Assembly: GCA_030704615.1 (NCBI GenBank)
Contig: CM060733.1
Span: forward strand, 25,420,001-25,484,000
From: Takakia lepidozioides
Lineage: Eukaryota; Streptophyta; Takakiopsida; Takakiales; Takakiaceae
Direction: 5' to 3'
Length of the DNA stretch: 64,000 nucleotides
In this document: positions 12,876 to 24,580 of the stretch, one piece after another
Layout of the letters: the number at the start of each line of letters is the position of its first letter
Position numbering within the stretch: position 1 is the stretch's first letter
Notes under the pieces: generated by a model
Seen by the model: the letters and a program-made list of their open reading frames with translations, nothing else
What the model was told of the DNA's origin: nothing
The model's database searches: none
Program-made: the position numbers and the translations under genes

Positions 12876-13149
12876 ATTCCGGACTTTTGGCTTAAATCTG
12901 GACCAAACTTAATATTTAATATAATTAAAATTAATTCAGGTATTAATAATAATATCGTGGAATATTGAGTCATTTAACTTGTGAAGTTGCACAATTCCAT
13001 TCATGTAACATCGAATGGTAAGTCGAACGACGTACTTTGTATCAAAAAATTATAAAGATAAAATCGATTGAATGAAGTTATTAATAAATTGATAGATGTA
13101 TAACATAAACAGATGATTCAAGAAGATAATTTACAAATGAAAAGTAAAC

Positions 13150-14270
13150 ATCCATACCATGCTTACAATATAGTAGTACCATGAACCAATGCATTGCAAA
13201 TTTTCAATTGATGGATTAAACCGTTGAATGGAATAAGGTTGGATTTCAATGAAACATGTGAATTATGTTTCAAAATATTTAGGGATCATTCACAAAGGTT
13301 CCGCATATGACAACCAAATATTGTGGAAGAGTGTCATGTAGATTCAGCTATAAAGTCATTGAACCAAGCTGGAATTAGGTTTTAGGTTATAGAGTTTGCT
13401 AGGGTACATTGAAACATAGTACTTGGTATGAATGGAAAAGAAAATATGGGAAAGTGTGCAAATGACTTGGCACCTATGAAAATTTGTTCATGAAATATCC
13501 CAACCACAGATTGTATCAAATTTCTATGAAGAATGTGAATCAAACAGTGGAGTTTGGTTTAGGGTTTAGGGTTTTAGAAAACTGTAAATGGACAAACAAT
13601 TATGGAGTTTGAGTCTTTACCCATACGTAGAACAATTCATGAAATATTATCCCCACCACTTCGACCGTACCCAGAATTGGAAGTAATAAATTAAATAAGG
13701 TTTTAGGGTATAGAGTTTGTGAGGGTATTAACCATAGTACTCGGTATGAATGGAAAAGAAAATATGGGGAAGGGTATAGATGACTTGTCACCTAGGATTT
13801 AGGGTTTAGGAAATAAAATTTCCCAACCACAGATTGTATCTAATCTATGAAGAATTCGCATCAAACAACGGAGTTACGTTTAAGGGCTTAGGGTTTAGGG
13901 TTTAAAGAACTATAAATGGACAAACAATTATGGAATGTGAGTCTTTACATCGAGGTCGTACAACAATTCAGGAAATATCCCTCCACTTCGACCGCACCCA
14001 AATCTGGAAGCAATAAATTAAATAGGCATCATACATTGGAATTAGGTTTTGAGGTACAGAGTTGAGTAGTGTAGTAAACATACTACTCGAATGGACCAAA
14101 TTTTTTGGGAAAGTGTACAAGTGACTTGTCACCTAAGAAATTAGACTTGAATGAAATAGCCCAAGGGCCATTCTATTATGCCTAACCTTGTAACCCTTGA
14201 AGAATGCGCATCAAACATTCGAATTAGGTTTAGGGTATATGGTTTAAAGTGAGAACAATGGAAGGACTTA
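13150..14270. repeat. Tandem repeat, ~320-350 bp period, with TTTAGGG motifs
   Basis: Three and a half diverged units can be aligned by eye. The landmark GGTATGAATGGAAAAGAAAA-type box recurs at about 13425, 13743 and, in altered form, 14088. The ATCAAACA box recurs near 13540, 13858 and 14209. The spacing is about 318 and 350 bp. Runs of two or more plant telomere heptamers (TTTAGGG) occur at 13558-13575, 13797-13812 and 13880-13905. The AT-rich leader from 12880 may be part of the same satellite. Confidence 0.7.
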
Positions 14271-14526
14271 AGGCCCCATAAGTATTGTCTTTAGAAGGTC
14301 CTAATAAGATAAATAGACCCGAAATAAATTGACCTAAGATGACACGGAATAACGGGTGGCAAAGCGAGGTTCAGGACTGATTAGTGACGAAGAAAATTGA
14401 GAAGAAGCTTAAGATAATTCGAAAATATAATGAAGGAAATGTAACTCTGTACTTGGAGCCAGACAAAGCTACCTATTGGTAATGGGAGAAGATTCACAAG
14501 ATTCACAAGCAGTATACCGCAAGAAA

Positions 14527-14634
14527 GCCTTTGAAACAACAACTTTCACAAATTGCCACGTGGTTTATACTCATGATATTGCCTTTGAAACAACAACTTT
14601 CACAAATTGCCACGTGGTTTATACTCATGATATT
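14527..14634. repeat. Perfect 54-bp tandem duplication
   Basis: Bases 14527-14580 and 14581-14634 are identical (starting GCCTTTGAAACAACAACTTT). They lie about 65 bases beyond the truncated 3' end of the ABCB half gene. The absence of divergence suggests a recent event. Confidence 0.95.
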
Positions 14635-14698
14635 TAACGTGCTCGCTGCAACGTCACACACATACTGAGGAGAGGGAATCCGCCTCAAGCTGCCGACA

Positions 14699-17600
14699 TT
14701 AAGAGTGGCGGATACTTATAGGAGGAAAACGGACTTGTAACCAAATTTCTAGATCCTCAAACCCAACTTGTGCAAAATCGATCATAGATTCTTCAAGCGC
14801 TAAAAAGACAGGTAGTACATAGACAGGTAGTACATACAGCGATGCCATTTTCTCTGCCTTGTCACCAGTAATTTGCAATCGGACCAAATTATAGTAGGCT
14901 CCACCAAGGCCGCCACGATCCATGAGATCAGTGTGACTTCCCCTCTCCACAATTTTCCCATTTCTTACAACTGCGATGGCATCGGCATTGCGAACAGTAG
15001 AGGGGCGATGGGCTACAATGACAGTGGTACGCCCTGCATCGGAGTCCATTGTGATTAGCAAACACACCTAGTGCATGTACAGAATCGTGTAGATGCAGTC
15101 TACGTACAAAAAGCAACTGGTCGAATTTGGGCATCATGAAGTCACGCTCAACTGGAGTGTACATACTGCATTTAAGAGGTCTAGCAACTTGGTCCGGAGA
15201 ATTTCAACCAAGCTTCGGTACTGTAAATGTTGATTAGGCAAGTGACTTGCTGCAAGCTGCAATCATACCGATCATGAGGTCGTCGAGGGCGGTTTGCACT
15301 ATTTGTTCAGACTCATCGTCTAATGCACTCGTGGCTTCATCCAGCAGAAGGATGGCCGGGTTCTTGAGCACTGCTCTGGCAATGGCTAGCCTCTGCTTCT
15401 GCCCTCCGGACATCTGTGTCCCTCTCTCACCCACCTGCAGGCATCATGGTGGTCTGTCAAATTATACCAACCAACTACCTGGAGTTGACTTGGAGAGAAG
15501 ACGGATGATGAAATTGTCCGAGTTCACACATTCAACTAGCTGGCGCTGGTGAGCCCGTTGGCCACCACCAGCACTAGAACAACTTGTTTGCACCAGTTCA
15601 TCCGTCTTATTGCTTGTGACGACTATCAGAGAGATCAATCCATGATATCTTGCTGAACTATTGCCATGAATACCTGGGTTGAATCGTATTTCTCAGGTAG
15701 CTGGCTGATAAAGGAATGGGCATTGGCAGCTTTTGCAGATGCTTCAACTTCTTCCATGCTTGCATCACTTCGCCCAAACATGATGTTCTCTTTGATGCTG
15801 GTGGCAAACAGTGCAGGCTCTTGCCCCACCAATCCGATATGGCTTCGCAGCCACTTTAGATCCAGGTTCCGTATGTTGTGGCCGTCGAGCATTACCTCCC
15901 CTAGAATCATACAGTCCAAGAGAAATTCAGAGAACTTTATGCTTAGTTGAGGTCAATCTTTCGATCGTCAATCTACCATTGTTGGTACTTGAGCTGTATA
16001 TGTACGTGCCTGGTGTGATCTCAGTAAATAGACTTGCACATGAACTGAAATCGTAAACGTATCGAAATCCCAATCAGTCCAAGTTACTTAATACGAGTTC
16101 CCTAGATTATATTGAGGTACAAGTCATCCTTCACTTACATTGCAAAACTTTATCTCAAGTCCCCAAAGGTGACACAAAGAAAATACACTTTCAAGATATA
16201 TCATCCATGTACCTTTGAAGGGGTCATAGAAACTCTATGAGGGAGATAACTGTGCTCTTCCCCGAGCCACTGCCACCGACCAGTGCGATAGTCTTGCCTG
16301 CAGGAATTACCAAAGACAATCCCTTGAAAATGGGTGCCTCGGGGCGAGATGGGTATGCAAAGTGAACTTCTCGAAATTCAAAATTTCCTTCCACGCTCTT
16401 CGGCACCAGTAGCTTCTCATTGGTCGCTGATGTACTGATCGTTGGTTCCCGCTCAATCATTTCAAAGATTTTGTAGGCAGCTATTTTTCCTTTACCAAAT
16501 GCAATGAAGTGGAGTGCTACGACGGTCATAATACTGTGCACATGTGCAAAGTTCAAATTTATAGTTATTCAGTAATATACTTCTGGGTCGATGAGATCAA
16601 ACTCGTCAAATTGAATTCAAAATTTTAAGTTAATCTGGAGAAAACATGAGTTTACAGCATCATCTCTCTAGCTGATTCTGAACGAGACTTCTGGAAGTAT
16701 GTACACAGACTCGGGTTTGGGCAATCGTTGGTAAGTTGGACAGATGACCTCGGTGTCTTCCTAGTATCCTATCCAAAGGTGGTCACATGAAAGTAGTCTC
16801 AATTGCTGTAAGACATTCCAAGGTTACAATTTACTCGAGATCTTAAAGATATCTAGCAATCGTGCTTGTACTTCTCTGGTGCGTGTAAACCTCTTTGAAC
16901 AAGCATATTCGACTTGAGCGCAACGACAGTACATTCGCAGGATGAACTCAAAAGAAGTCTATCCAGCGAAGTACTCTCCTCTCTATAATGGCTGTAAGCT
17001 TATGAATTTTCATCATGTAGCAACTAGAGTGAACCTTGGTGCATTGAAGAGGTTGTACTTACAAGCCCCCGTAAAGGATAGAGAGCAAGCAAATAATAGC
17101 ATGACACCTCCAGAGCTCTTTCCTGAGTGCACCTGAATCCCACCATACCATATTCCCAACCCCCAGGAGCAGTTGAACACAGCAGTCGACAAGCCTAAAC
17201 CCAGCCCCTTTGCCAGGCTGCTCTGGGTACCTGCGCGTACAGCACCCTCAAGAGCCTTCGAAAAATCGAGGGCTGCCTTTTTCTCCCGGGCAACGTAAGA
17301 GTAGACTGTGCGTATTTGAGATACAGTCTGCATACATCCACGCGGAATCCTGAGGTCATTTAGTTCAAGCCTTGAGATAGTAACTGCACGACAAGTCGAG
17401 GACAAATCTACAGAAAAGAAGCATTGTATCAAGTGTACGTCAAGATTGATTTCTTCTTGACGGAGCTTGTCGACCTCGACGTACTTTCAACGTCTGTATA
17501 TATCGACGCTCCATGAGCACTTAGAGAACGGTCCTGAAGCTTGACATTCCAGGAGTACATGTATGTATCTACCTGCTCGGCAACAACAGCGGCGTCCGTA

Positions 17601-19284
17601 TATGCAGCCTGGCTCTTGGCGGTAAAGCCCACCATTTGTTGGTTGTAGGTGCCCTTCACGAAGAAAATTAGAGGGATTGTAACGAACAGGAGCAGGAGCC
17701 CCAGCTGCCAGCAAAAATACACCCCTACCAATGCTGACGCAATGAAACAGCTGGAATTGCTGACACAATGACCCACCTGTGTTATAGTGCAACATGTCCG
17801 GAGTAATTGGTTAGATCATTTACAGTGAACTAGCTGCAAGACGAACAGTAACGTTCGACCAGTTTTAAAACCCTCAACATGCTCACGATCTATACTTCTA
17901 GAGCAGCAATTCATTAACTAACTAGTTAGTGGTACAAAAATCCTTTTAACAGCACTTGTCCATGCCCCACAAGCTCTCTTGTCTAGTCCATAGCGTACTT
18001 CGGTTGATACTATGTCCCCGCATAAAGTAGTACATACATGTCCAATTTTCTAGGTTCAATTGATGGCAGCTCGCAACCCGCGAACAACTGAGGGCGTGCT
18101 TGCTCTTAGCTTGGACTAGCATCCTGAATGTTGATCCATCTGAGTACTATGAAAGTACTTACTATGAGTTCCAGCTATATCATTCTCTGGCTCAGAATTC
18201 ATACCTTGTCACCAATGGCATCCTGTACGAGGTTCATTTCGTTGTTGATGATTCCCAGTATCTCTAATCTATTTGCATCCGTGTCGAAGTAGGCCACGTC
18301 CTGACTCAGAACTGATTTCAAGAAACGCTTCCGAAGCACTGATGTTTGCCTCTCTGCTGCATACACCCAGCACAGTACCTCTGCGCCCAGACAATGTATG
18401 AGGCAGAACGTAAGTACACGTGCAAGGACATGTATCACATGCCTGGCAGCGCGATGTTTCTACTCCTGGTTATGCTTCTTGCAATTCATCCAAACTCCCA
18501 TGTCCTATAGCTTACGTACAAGCTTAACTTCTTGATTTCTCTTGAAATGCTTGAGATTATGACCAGTACTCCCGAATTCTTCACAAGGATCACAAAGGAA
18601 GTTTTGCTCTTACTAGCCCAAGAGCCAACAAAGAGGATTGGTGTTACGATGAAGAAAAGTAGACCGACCTGCACCACATGTCATAAATGCAATGTTCAGA
18701 GGAACACCTCTCCATTCAAGCTTGAAATTTCCTGGGTCAAAAAATGTTGTAAGTTCAACTTGTTCAGAACTTAACTTCCATATGTAGTGATGGCAGGCCA
18801 CCACTTCAGGATCTAGGTGCAATCGTATTCCGGTGTACGCATAAACTTGTTTCAAGACAGTTTGACATTCCAAATTCAAACACTAGAACTGGAGTTAGAC
18901 AACCTTGAGTAGAGGTTTGGTTCCTTTGGCCGGGTCACTTCCTGCTGAAAAAGTGTTTCCCAGGAGGATGAAGGCCACGGGTATAGTTGCTCCAAACACC
19001 AAAGCTCCAAGGCTCCCACAAATCATTAAGAATATATCAAAGCCATCCGCCATGGACAAAAGCTTGGAGTATGGAACCACGTGTGCAGGTGACCGTGCAG
19101 CTGCTTCCGGACTTGGTTTGGCAGCATGCAGATACACGCCATTCACCTTCATGGGCGAGCTATCCTGCATGATTTGGGTGCCGTTCGACTCCGGCAGCGA
19201 AGTAAAGTCATGCGAACTCTCATCGTTCCTTGACGGCGGGTCAGTCACGTTTTCTACATCCTGACAGCTCTTAACGGTCGCCAT
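14699..19284 (-). pseudogene. ABCB (MDR-type) transporter, 5' half only, frameshifted
   Basis: This is the truncated twin of the complete transporter at 42773-51565. Exon 1 (19284-18904, starting [14 protein letters not shown]) is the same length as in the twin. The matching exons for TMD1 and NBD1 follow on the minus strand: the first-half transmembrane exons (about 18670-17120), the Walker A exon (GGSGSGKST, about 16530-16210), the Q-loop exon (15900-15690), the signature/Walker B exon ([20 protein letters not shown], about 15434-15270) and the H-loop exon (VIVAHRPST, about 15040-14840). Compared with the twin there are two extra bases near 17105 (in TMD1) and two missing bases near 16230 (just after Walker A); both break frame. 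A 15-bp direct duplication sits at 14806-14835. Similarity to the twin stops at about 14655, before TMD2, so the whole second half is missing. At best it could give a half transporter, and the frameshifts argue for a pseudogene. Confidence 0.85.
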
Positions 19285-19683
19285 GATCACAGCTTCTCAA
19301 GATAGCTGAATTATACGTGTACATCTATCTGCAGCAGTCCCCGAGTTCATAAACTGACACTGTCCAACACATGAGCCCAAGCAGCAGCCTGCACTAGCCA
19401 AGTCTGGGATGATCTTTCCAACCCACTTCTTCAAATCCTTAGACCCGCTTGCTGATCAGTTGGGTGATGCAGGCCGAGGAGAGACAAGTAGCTATGGCTG
19501 TCCCTTTGAACAGCAGATTGGCGGGCAGGCATGCTCAAAATACTAATTCTAAAAATGACCACAGCTTCCGAGTCGGGCAGCCTGTGAAAGTTGTTTCACT
19601 AGCAAGAATAGAAACACCGTCTGAACAATCTTCCCCTCCTAAATAAATAACGGTCCCAAAGCTTGGAAAGGGTTTTCTTTATG
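19285..19683 (-). promoter_or_regulatory. ABCB copy 1 upstream region, conserved in both blocks
   Basis: About 400 bases upstream of the start codon are nearly the same as 51566-51972 before the complete ABCB gene. Similarity ends abruptly after AAAGCTTGGAAAGGGTTTTC. This edge is the right-hand breakpoint of the segmental duplication. No single promoter motif stands out. Confidence 0.55.
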
Positions 19684-19870
19684 CCCGCCTACACCCGGTA
19701 GCTGTAGCGTCGAGGGATTTCCTGGTGTCTGGCTACACCCAGGAGCGCTACACCGGTAGTGTTGAGGGATTCCATGGTGTCCTACGCCCGGTAGCCGGTC
19801 AAGCCTCCTCGTCTACCGGGACATAACCGCGGTTTCTGGATGTATTGTACTAGAGAACGGCGGCGCACAG
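19684..19870. repeat. GGCTACACC / GTTGAGGGATT minisatellite, short array
   Basis: Imperfect units contain a CTACACCCGGTAG core followed by GTTGAGGGATTCC and GGTGTC. The array ends in GTCTACCGGGACATAAC. The same units and the same end sequence form the larger array at 28650-28930, so both derive from one mobile or amplified repeat. Confidence 0.7.
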
Positions 19871-20130
19871 GGCCCTACCCGGCCCGTTCACTGGCGTTAA
19901 CAGGAGTGGCGTATTCCATTACGTGGCGCAATATGATTGAGGTTCAATTATCCCATATCGATTGCCCAGATTCAGAGCCCCCGAGATGATATAAGCGCTG
20001 CCATGGCTGAAGATACTCGACTTGCGCCACGGGGGGAAATTAGTCGACCTCTGTGCGTAATCAGCCATTCCTGCAGAATCTGCCCTGGGTGGCCGACTCG
20101 GCCTGAGAATTACGCTCTACAGACAACCAG

Positions 20131-20340
20131 CATGGTGCCCAGTGGTAATGAGTACATGCCACGTTGGATGTGGTTGTGGGTTCAAACCACGGTCTGGTGT
20201 GTCGTGAAGATGTGCACCTACCTAGCTGCACATCTACCTAGCTGAAGGCAGTAGCCCTTCCGGGTGAAGGGACTCCATAAGTTACGCTTCCCTGGGGAAG
20301 TGTCATACTTTACTTTAGGCTCAAAAAGTGGCAGACTACG
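20131..20340 (+). mobile_element. tRNA-derived SINE-like element
   Basis: The head has an A box (TGCCCAGTGGTAATGAG) and, after a tRNA-like spacing, a B box (GGTTCAAACCAC) at about 20187-20200. The body continues for roughly 130 bases with a short internal duplication of CACCTACCTAGCTG-like sequence. It is unlike the minus-strand SINE family at 7.3, 29.4 and 52.5 kb. There is no clear A tail and no target duplication. Confidence 0.4.
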
Positions 20341-20522
20341 CCACTACGCCACACCTGCTTATAACATGTAGGGTAAGCCTAGAAGTGGAGGGGATTACCG
20401 AGATGAGCCCCACCACGAGGCGGTAGCTGAGGGGGGGGGGGGGGGCCGTGAAGAACGCGCAGGGAACGTTGCAATGCACGCGCCAGGCTGGCCAGTGAGT
20501 TACGAAGGGTGTTAAATAGAAT

Positions 20523-23250
20523 CACTACTGCAAAAAGGGGGGGTTTACGACGCCCACAGCCTGAAACTCGCGACACCGTGCGACCCCACTTATTAGCGAC
20601 GCCAAGAGGGTCGCTATTCAGGGGTCGGTATTATACCGACCCATGAGGGGTCGCTACAATGAAATCCCAGCAAAATGGGGATCTCAAAATGACTAAGTCA
20701 TTGGGACCGACCCCCTTGGCGTCGCTAATACCGCGGGGTTGATTTCCCATCGGTTTCTTCATGCGACGCCCCTGCCGACGGTCCCAATCCGAGCCCTCTG
20801 GGATCGGATTAGGGTGTTCCCCCCCAAACGACCTCTGGGCCAACAAAATACATTCTTAACATTGTCTACCGTCGTCTTGGCGTCGCTTTAACAGGGAAAT
20901 TTGATTATTAAAGTTCTGATTTTGATTTTTAATTATTTAATTTCAATTTAAAGTCTGATTTTTGAGCAGGAAACCCGTAACCGACCCCTGAATGGACGGT
21001 ATCCTACCGACTTATCTACTGTCGCTATTAACAAATAACTAAACAGCTGACTACGACCCCCAAGCAGTTGTTACGCGCACCCCAATATATATTTGGGAGC
21101 TCGAACCGACACCTAGGGAGTCGCCGATAGCACCCCACACAAACATGAGAAAAAAAAAAAAAAACACAGCAACAGTCTCCCTAGGGGGCGTTGTTAAGCA
21201 ACGTCAGGTTATTATTAGGAAGTTAAAGCGACCCCCAAGAAGGCGCTGATAGCACCCCCCAAAATATGCACAAAAAAGTCTGACAGCGACGGCCTAGGGG
21301 TCGCTGTCAACAGCGTCGGGTTATTGTTTAGGGACTTGAAGCGACCTTAGGGAAGGCGCTGATAGTAGTAGCGACCCCTAGGGAGTCACTAATAGAACCA
21401 TTTTTTATTGAATCGAATTTTAATGAATTTTAAATAAATATTATGATTTAGAATATCTAGGATTGCGGATTTGAGGGGCATAATGATTTTATTTTTTGCT
21501 CTATTTTGTTCTTTGAATTCAGACTTAGGACTACTACATCCATGCAAAAGATTGGACCAAAAAAAATGAAAAAAAAATAAAAAAATCTTGGGTCATTATT
21601 GCATAACTCTCTATGAAGAATGCATGAAATTGAACAGAACTTAATCTTGGAGTACAAATGCGGGAAGAAAATATAGTTTTGGGTCCACATGATTTTTTTT
21701 TGTTGCGAAATTTTGCACGCATATTGCACACGCTGTCATTTAGCATATGGCTGGAGAATAAAAAAAAATCATGTGCAGGCGAAACACAGTTTTCCGTCTG
21801 TACGACACGTAGTTGCGTTCATCACTTGCTTCCCACCAACCTTGAATGCAATGATGGGTACCTTAAATGATCTGAATGGAAAACCCTACCTTGAGCTTTA
21901 TGCCTGATTTGTGGAGGGCTATCTCTGCCCCCCACCCCCCCCCCACAACAACAATCCCTAAAAATAGCAATAGCATCTTCATGCCATCTGCGTTGGGTTG
22001 CCATAGCACTGAAAGTGAAATGCAATTGTGTATATAGAGAAGCAGTTTCCCAACGCTGCAAACCGTGCACTAGAATTGAAGTTTGCCTGCATGTGATCCC
22101 TATCAAACCCCAAACATGTCTAATCATAGTGACAGATTAAAATGATACAATATTGGTTTATGGACGACTTCTGATGGACAATAGGTATCGGCTCTTGCTA
22201 CCACAAATATAGGAATAAACTGTTTTATACACATACAATGGGTATCTGAAAATTTGGATGGCCTGACATGTACCTCAATCTCGTTCTCTGAAATGGGTGT
22301 AGGAATCTTGCGAGTTGTTCACACCAAATTCCACCTTCTGCACCACTTCATGACCCAGCAGTAAGAGCACGTACATTGTAGACACTGTCATTAAGCATAT
22401 GGCTTAAGAATGGAATTTAAAAAAATCATGTACAGTCGACCGGATCCGACACCCTACACGTCGTTGCCAAACACCGTCGGGTTATCTTGAAACCCAAATA
22501 CAACTGGCAGTGACCGCCCGGGCGTCGATGGCACTACCCCAGGAAACATGGCGAAAGAAAAAAAACATAAGACCCCCTCGTGGTTGCTGTTAAACATCCC
22601 CAGTAAAATATTTGGGAACTACAACCGATGCCCAGGGAGTCGCTAGTAGCACCCCACACAAATATGAAAAAAAAAAAAACAACAACAAGCGACTTCCAAG
22701 GGGACGCTGTTAATCAGCGTTGGGTTAGCATAGGGACATGTACCGACCCCCAGGGAGGCGCTGATAGCACTCCAAAAATATTTTACAAAAAAACTCACAC
22801 CGACTGTTCATTGTTTGCTTTTGCATTCTTTGTTCTTATTTCTTTGCAGCTCACATCAGACTGGTTCCCTACTGAGGCAGCGACCCCTAGGGGTTGCAGG
22901 TAGCTGGCGTCGGGTTATTTAATTGTATGGACTTGTAGCGACCCCCCTGAAGGCGCTGATCGCATCCCAAAAATGTTTTGCAAAAATACTCATAGCGACC
23001 CCCCATGGGTCGTTGTTAAGCAGCGTCAAGTTACTGTTAGGAAGTTGAAGCGACTCCTAGGAAGGCGCTGATAGCACCCCCCAAAATATGGACAAAAAAA
23101 TCTGACAGCGACGGCCTAGGGTTCGCTGTTAACAGCGTCGGGTTATTGTTTAGGGACTTGAAGCGACCTCAGGGAAGGCACTGATAGTAGTAGCGACCCC
23201 CAGGGAGTCATTAATAGAACCATTTCTGATTAAATAGAATTTTAATGAAT
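20523..23250. mobile_element. CACTA (En/Spm)-like element, terminal repeat array
   Basis: The segment opens at 20523 with CACTACTGCAAAAAGGGG, the form of a CACTA-superfamily terminus. It is followed by an array of short subterminal motifs in both orientations: GCGACCCC, GGGGTCGCT, GGGAGTCGCT, AAGGCGCTGATAG and CGTCGGGTTATT. Many of these make local palindromes such as AGCGACCCCTAGGGAGTCGCT near 21377. Such motif arrays bind the element's own transposase in known CACTA elements. The motifs run to about 23215. No transposase frame and no matching right terminus were seen, so this is a partial or non-autonomous element, or two overlapping copies. Confidence 0.55.
21180..21870 (+). repeat. Direct repeat copy 1 (~690 bp) inside the CACTA-like region
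   Basis: This segment (GCGTTGTTAAGCAACGTC to about CGACACGTAGTTGCGTTCATC) recurs at 22985-23660 with scattered substitutions and length changes in A/T runs. The shared part includes both the GC-rich CGACC motif block and a downstream AT-rich unique block. Confidence 0.75.
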
Positions 23251-23660
23251 TTTAAATAAGTATTATGATTCAGAATATCTAGGATTGCGGATTTGAGGGG
23301 CGTAATGATTTTATTTTTTGCTCTATTTTGTTCTTTGAATCCAGACTTTGGACTACTACATCCATGCAAAAGATTGGACCAAAAAAAAATTTAAAAAAAA
23401 AAGAGTGTTTTCTTGGGTCACTATTGTAGAACGCTATATGAAGAGTGCATGAAGTTGAAGAGAACTTAATCTTGGGTGGCAATGAGGAGAGAAAGTATGG
23501 TTTTGGGTCCACATGATTTTTTTTTGCTGTGAAATTTTTCACGCACATTGCACACGCTGTCATTAAGCATATGGCTGGAGAATGGAACAAAAAAAAATCA
23601 TGTGCAAACGAAACACAGTTTTCCGTCTGTACGACACGTAGTATCGTTCATCACTTGAAT
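22985..23660 (+). repeat. Direct repeat copy 2 (~680 bp)
   Basis: This is the partner of 21180-21870, offset by about 1.8 kb. Between the copies lies more of the same short-motif array plus unrelated sequence. The arrangement fits duplication within, or nested insertion of, one element family. Confidence 0.75.
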
Positions 23661-23699
23661 GACCCATTGAATGAACTTGGTTTAAGCTCATCTTTGGTC

Positions 23700-24070
23700 C
23701 ACATGTGCTTAGGTATGTTCAGATCACCAATGCAAAGTCGCAAAAGATGAGTATCAAGAAAAAATATTCACATCAATCGGTTAATCAAATGTATCCAAAG
23801 TGCATCATGAGAATATCTACAATGCCCTTCTATAATGCGATCTCCCGGTCTCAAAGCAACCCTAGTTCTGTCACACACATCCTACTCATGCTGTATCTGG
23901 AGGTCCCAAGCATCTCGCGAGAACTCGTAGGATGCAAATAGCTCGGTACCATCCCTAAAAGTCGTTCTAACACATGTCATCACAAACATGTGCATCTCGT
24001 CACAGTATGGGGATAAATAGAGGCCGGTGAAATTGAAGTGCAAGTACTTCAAAAGCATATTGACTAACCA
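23700..24070 (-). pseudogene. Degraded coding stretch, family unknown
   Basis: On the minus strand from about 24065 there is an open run with normal amino-acid composition. It contains GLYLSPYCDEMHMF and FRDGTELFASYEFSRDAW, is interrupted by one TAG near 23890, and then continues with LRPGDRIIEGHCRYSHDALW to about 23750. I do not recognise the family. Its position beside the CACTA-like repeats suggests a transposon-related remnant, but that is only inference. Confidence 0.3.
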
Positions 24071-24226
24071 AAAAGATGTCTATCATTATGACATACAACA
24101 ATTTGCAACTGTTCTTGTCATATTGGCAAATTGTTTTACGTCATGGTGGGAGATATCCTCTTGGTTGGTCAATTTGGTTCCAAAGTAGTTGCCCTATTCG
24201 CCTTGTAACAATGTGCCGTGTGGGTA

Positions 24227-24580
24227 CTACATCATGTCATCGGAGGGACCATCATTTTCCTCATCAAGCTCCAACTCCTGTCTATTGTCCTCATCGAAGT
24301 CACTATATTGACCCCTCTCAAGAGAGTCGTGATCAAAAGCCGAATCATCATCCATATATGAATATGGCTCTTGCACGACCGGAGGGTCAATAGAAGGCGG
24401 CACAATAGGATCTTCCTCTTCTTGTACATCGTCATCGTCATCGTCATCCTCGTCATTATCCTCATCGTCATCCTCCTCTTCGTCCTCCTCTTCCTCCGGC
24501 GCAATATTCGCATCAGCCACTTGATCTCTTCCTCTTGCATGAGTGCATAAGGAAGAAAACCTGCAAGCATCGCGTTCCAT
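24227..24580 (-). pseudogene. Acidic Asp/Glu-run reading frame fused to PPR debris
   Basis: The frame encodes a run of about 25 consecutive, mostly Asp/Glu residues (from a TCATCG/TCCTC-rich microsatellite at about 24415-24500), followed by a Pro-rich and again acidic tail. Upstream on the same strand it abuts a PPR motif (AERDVVSWNAMLAGF) and switches abruptly to unrelated sequence near 24555. It may be the C-terminal part of a transposon protein or a chance fusion. No known domain is visible. Confidence 0.35.

Noticed and set aside
13558-13905. True chromosome-end telomere
   Set aside because: Only two to three heptamers occur per site, separated by satellite units, with genes on both sides.
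20523-23250. CRISPR-like array
   Set aside because: The repeats are in both orientations, of unequal spacing and diverged, and the genome is a plant nuclear one; CACTA subterminal repeats fit better.
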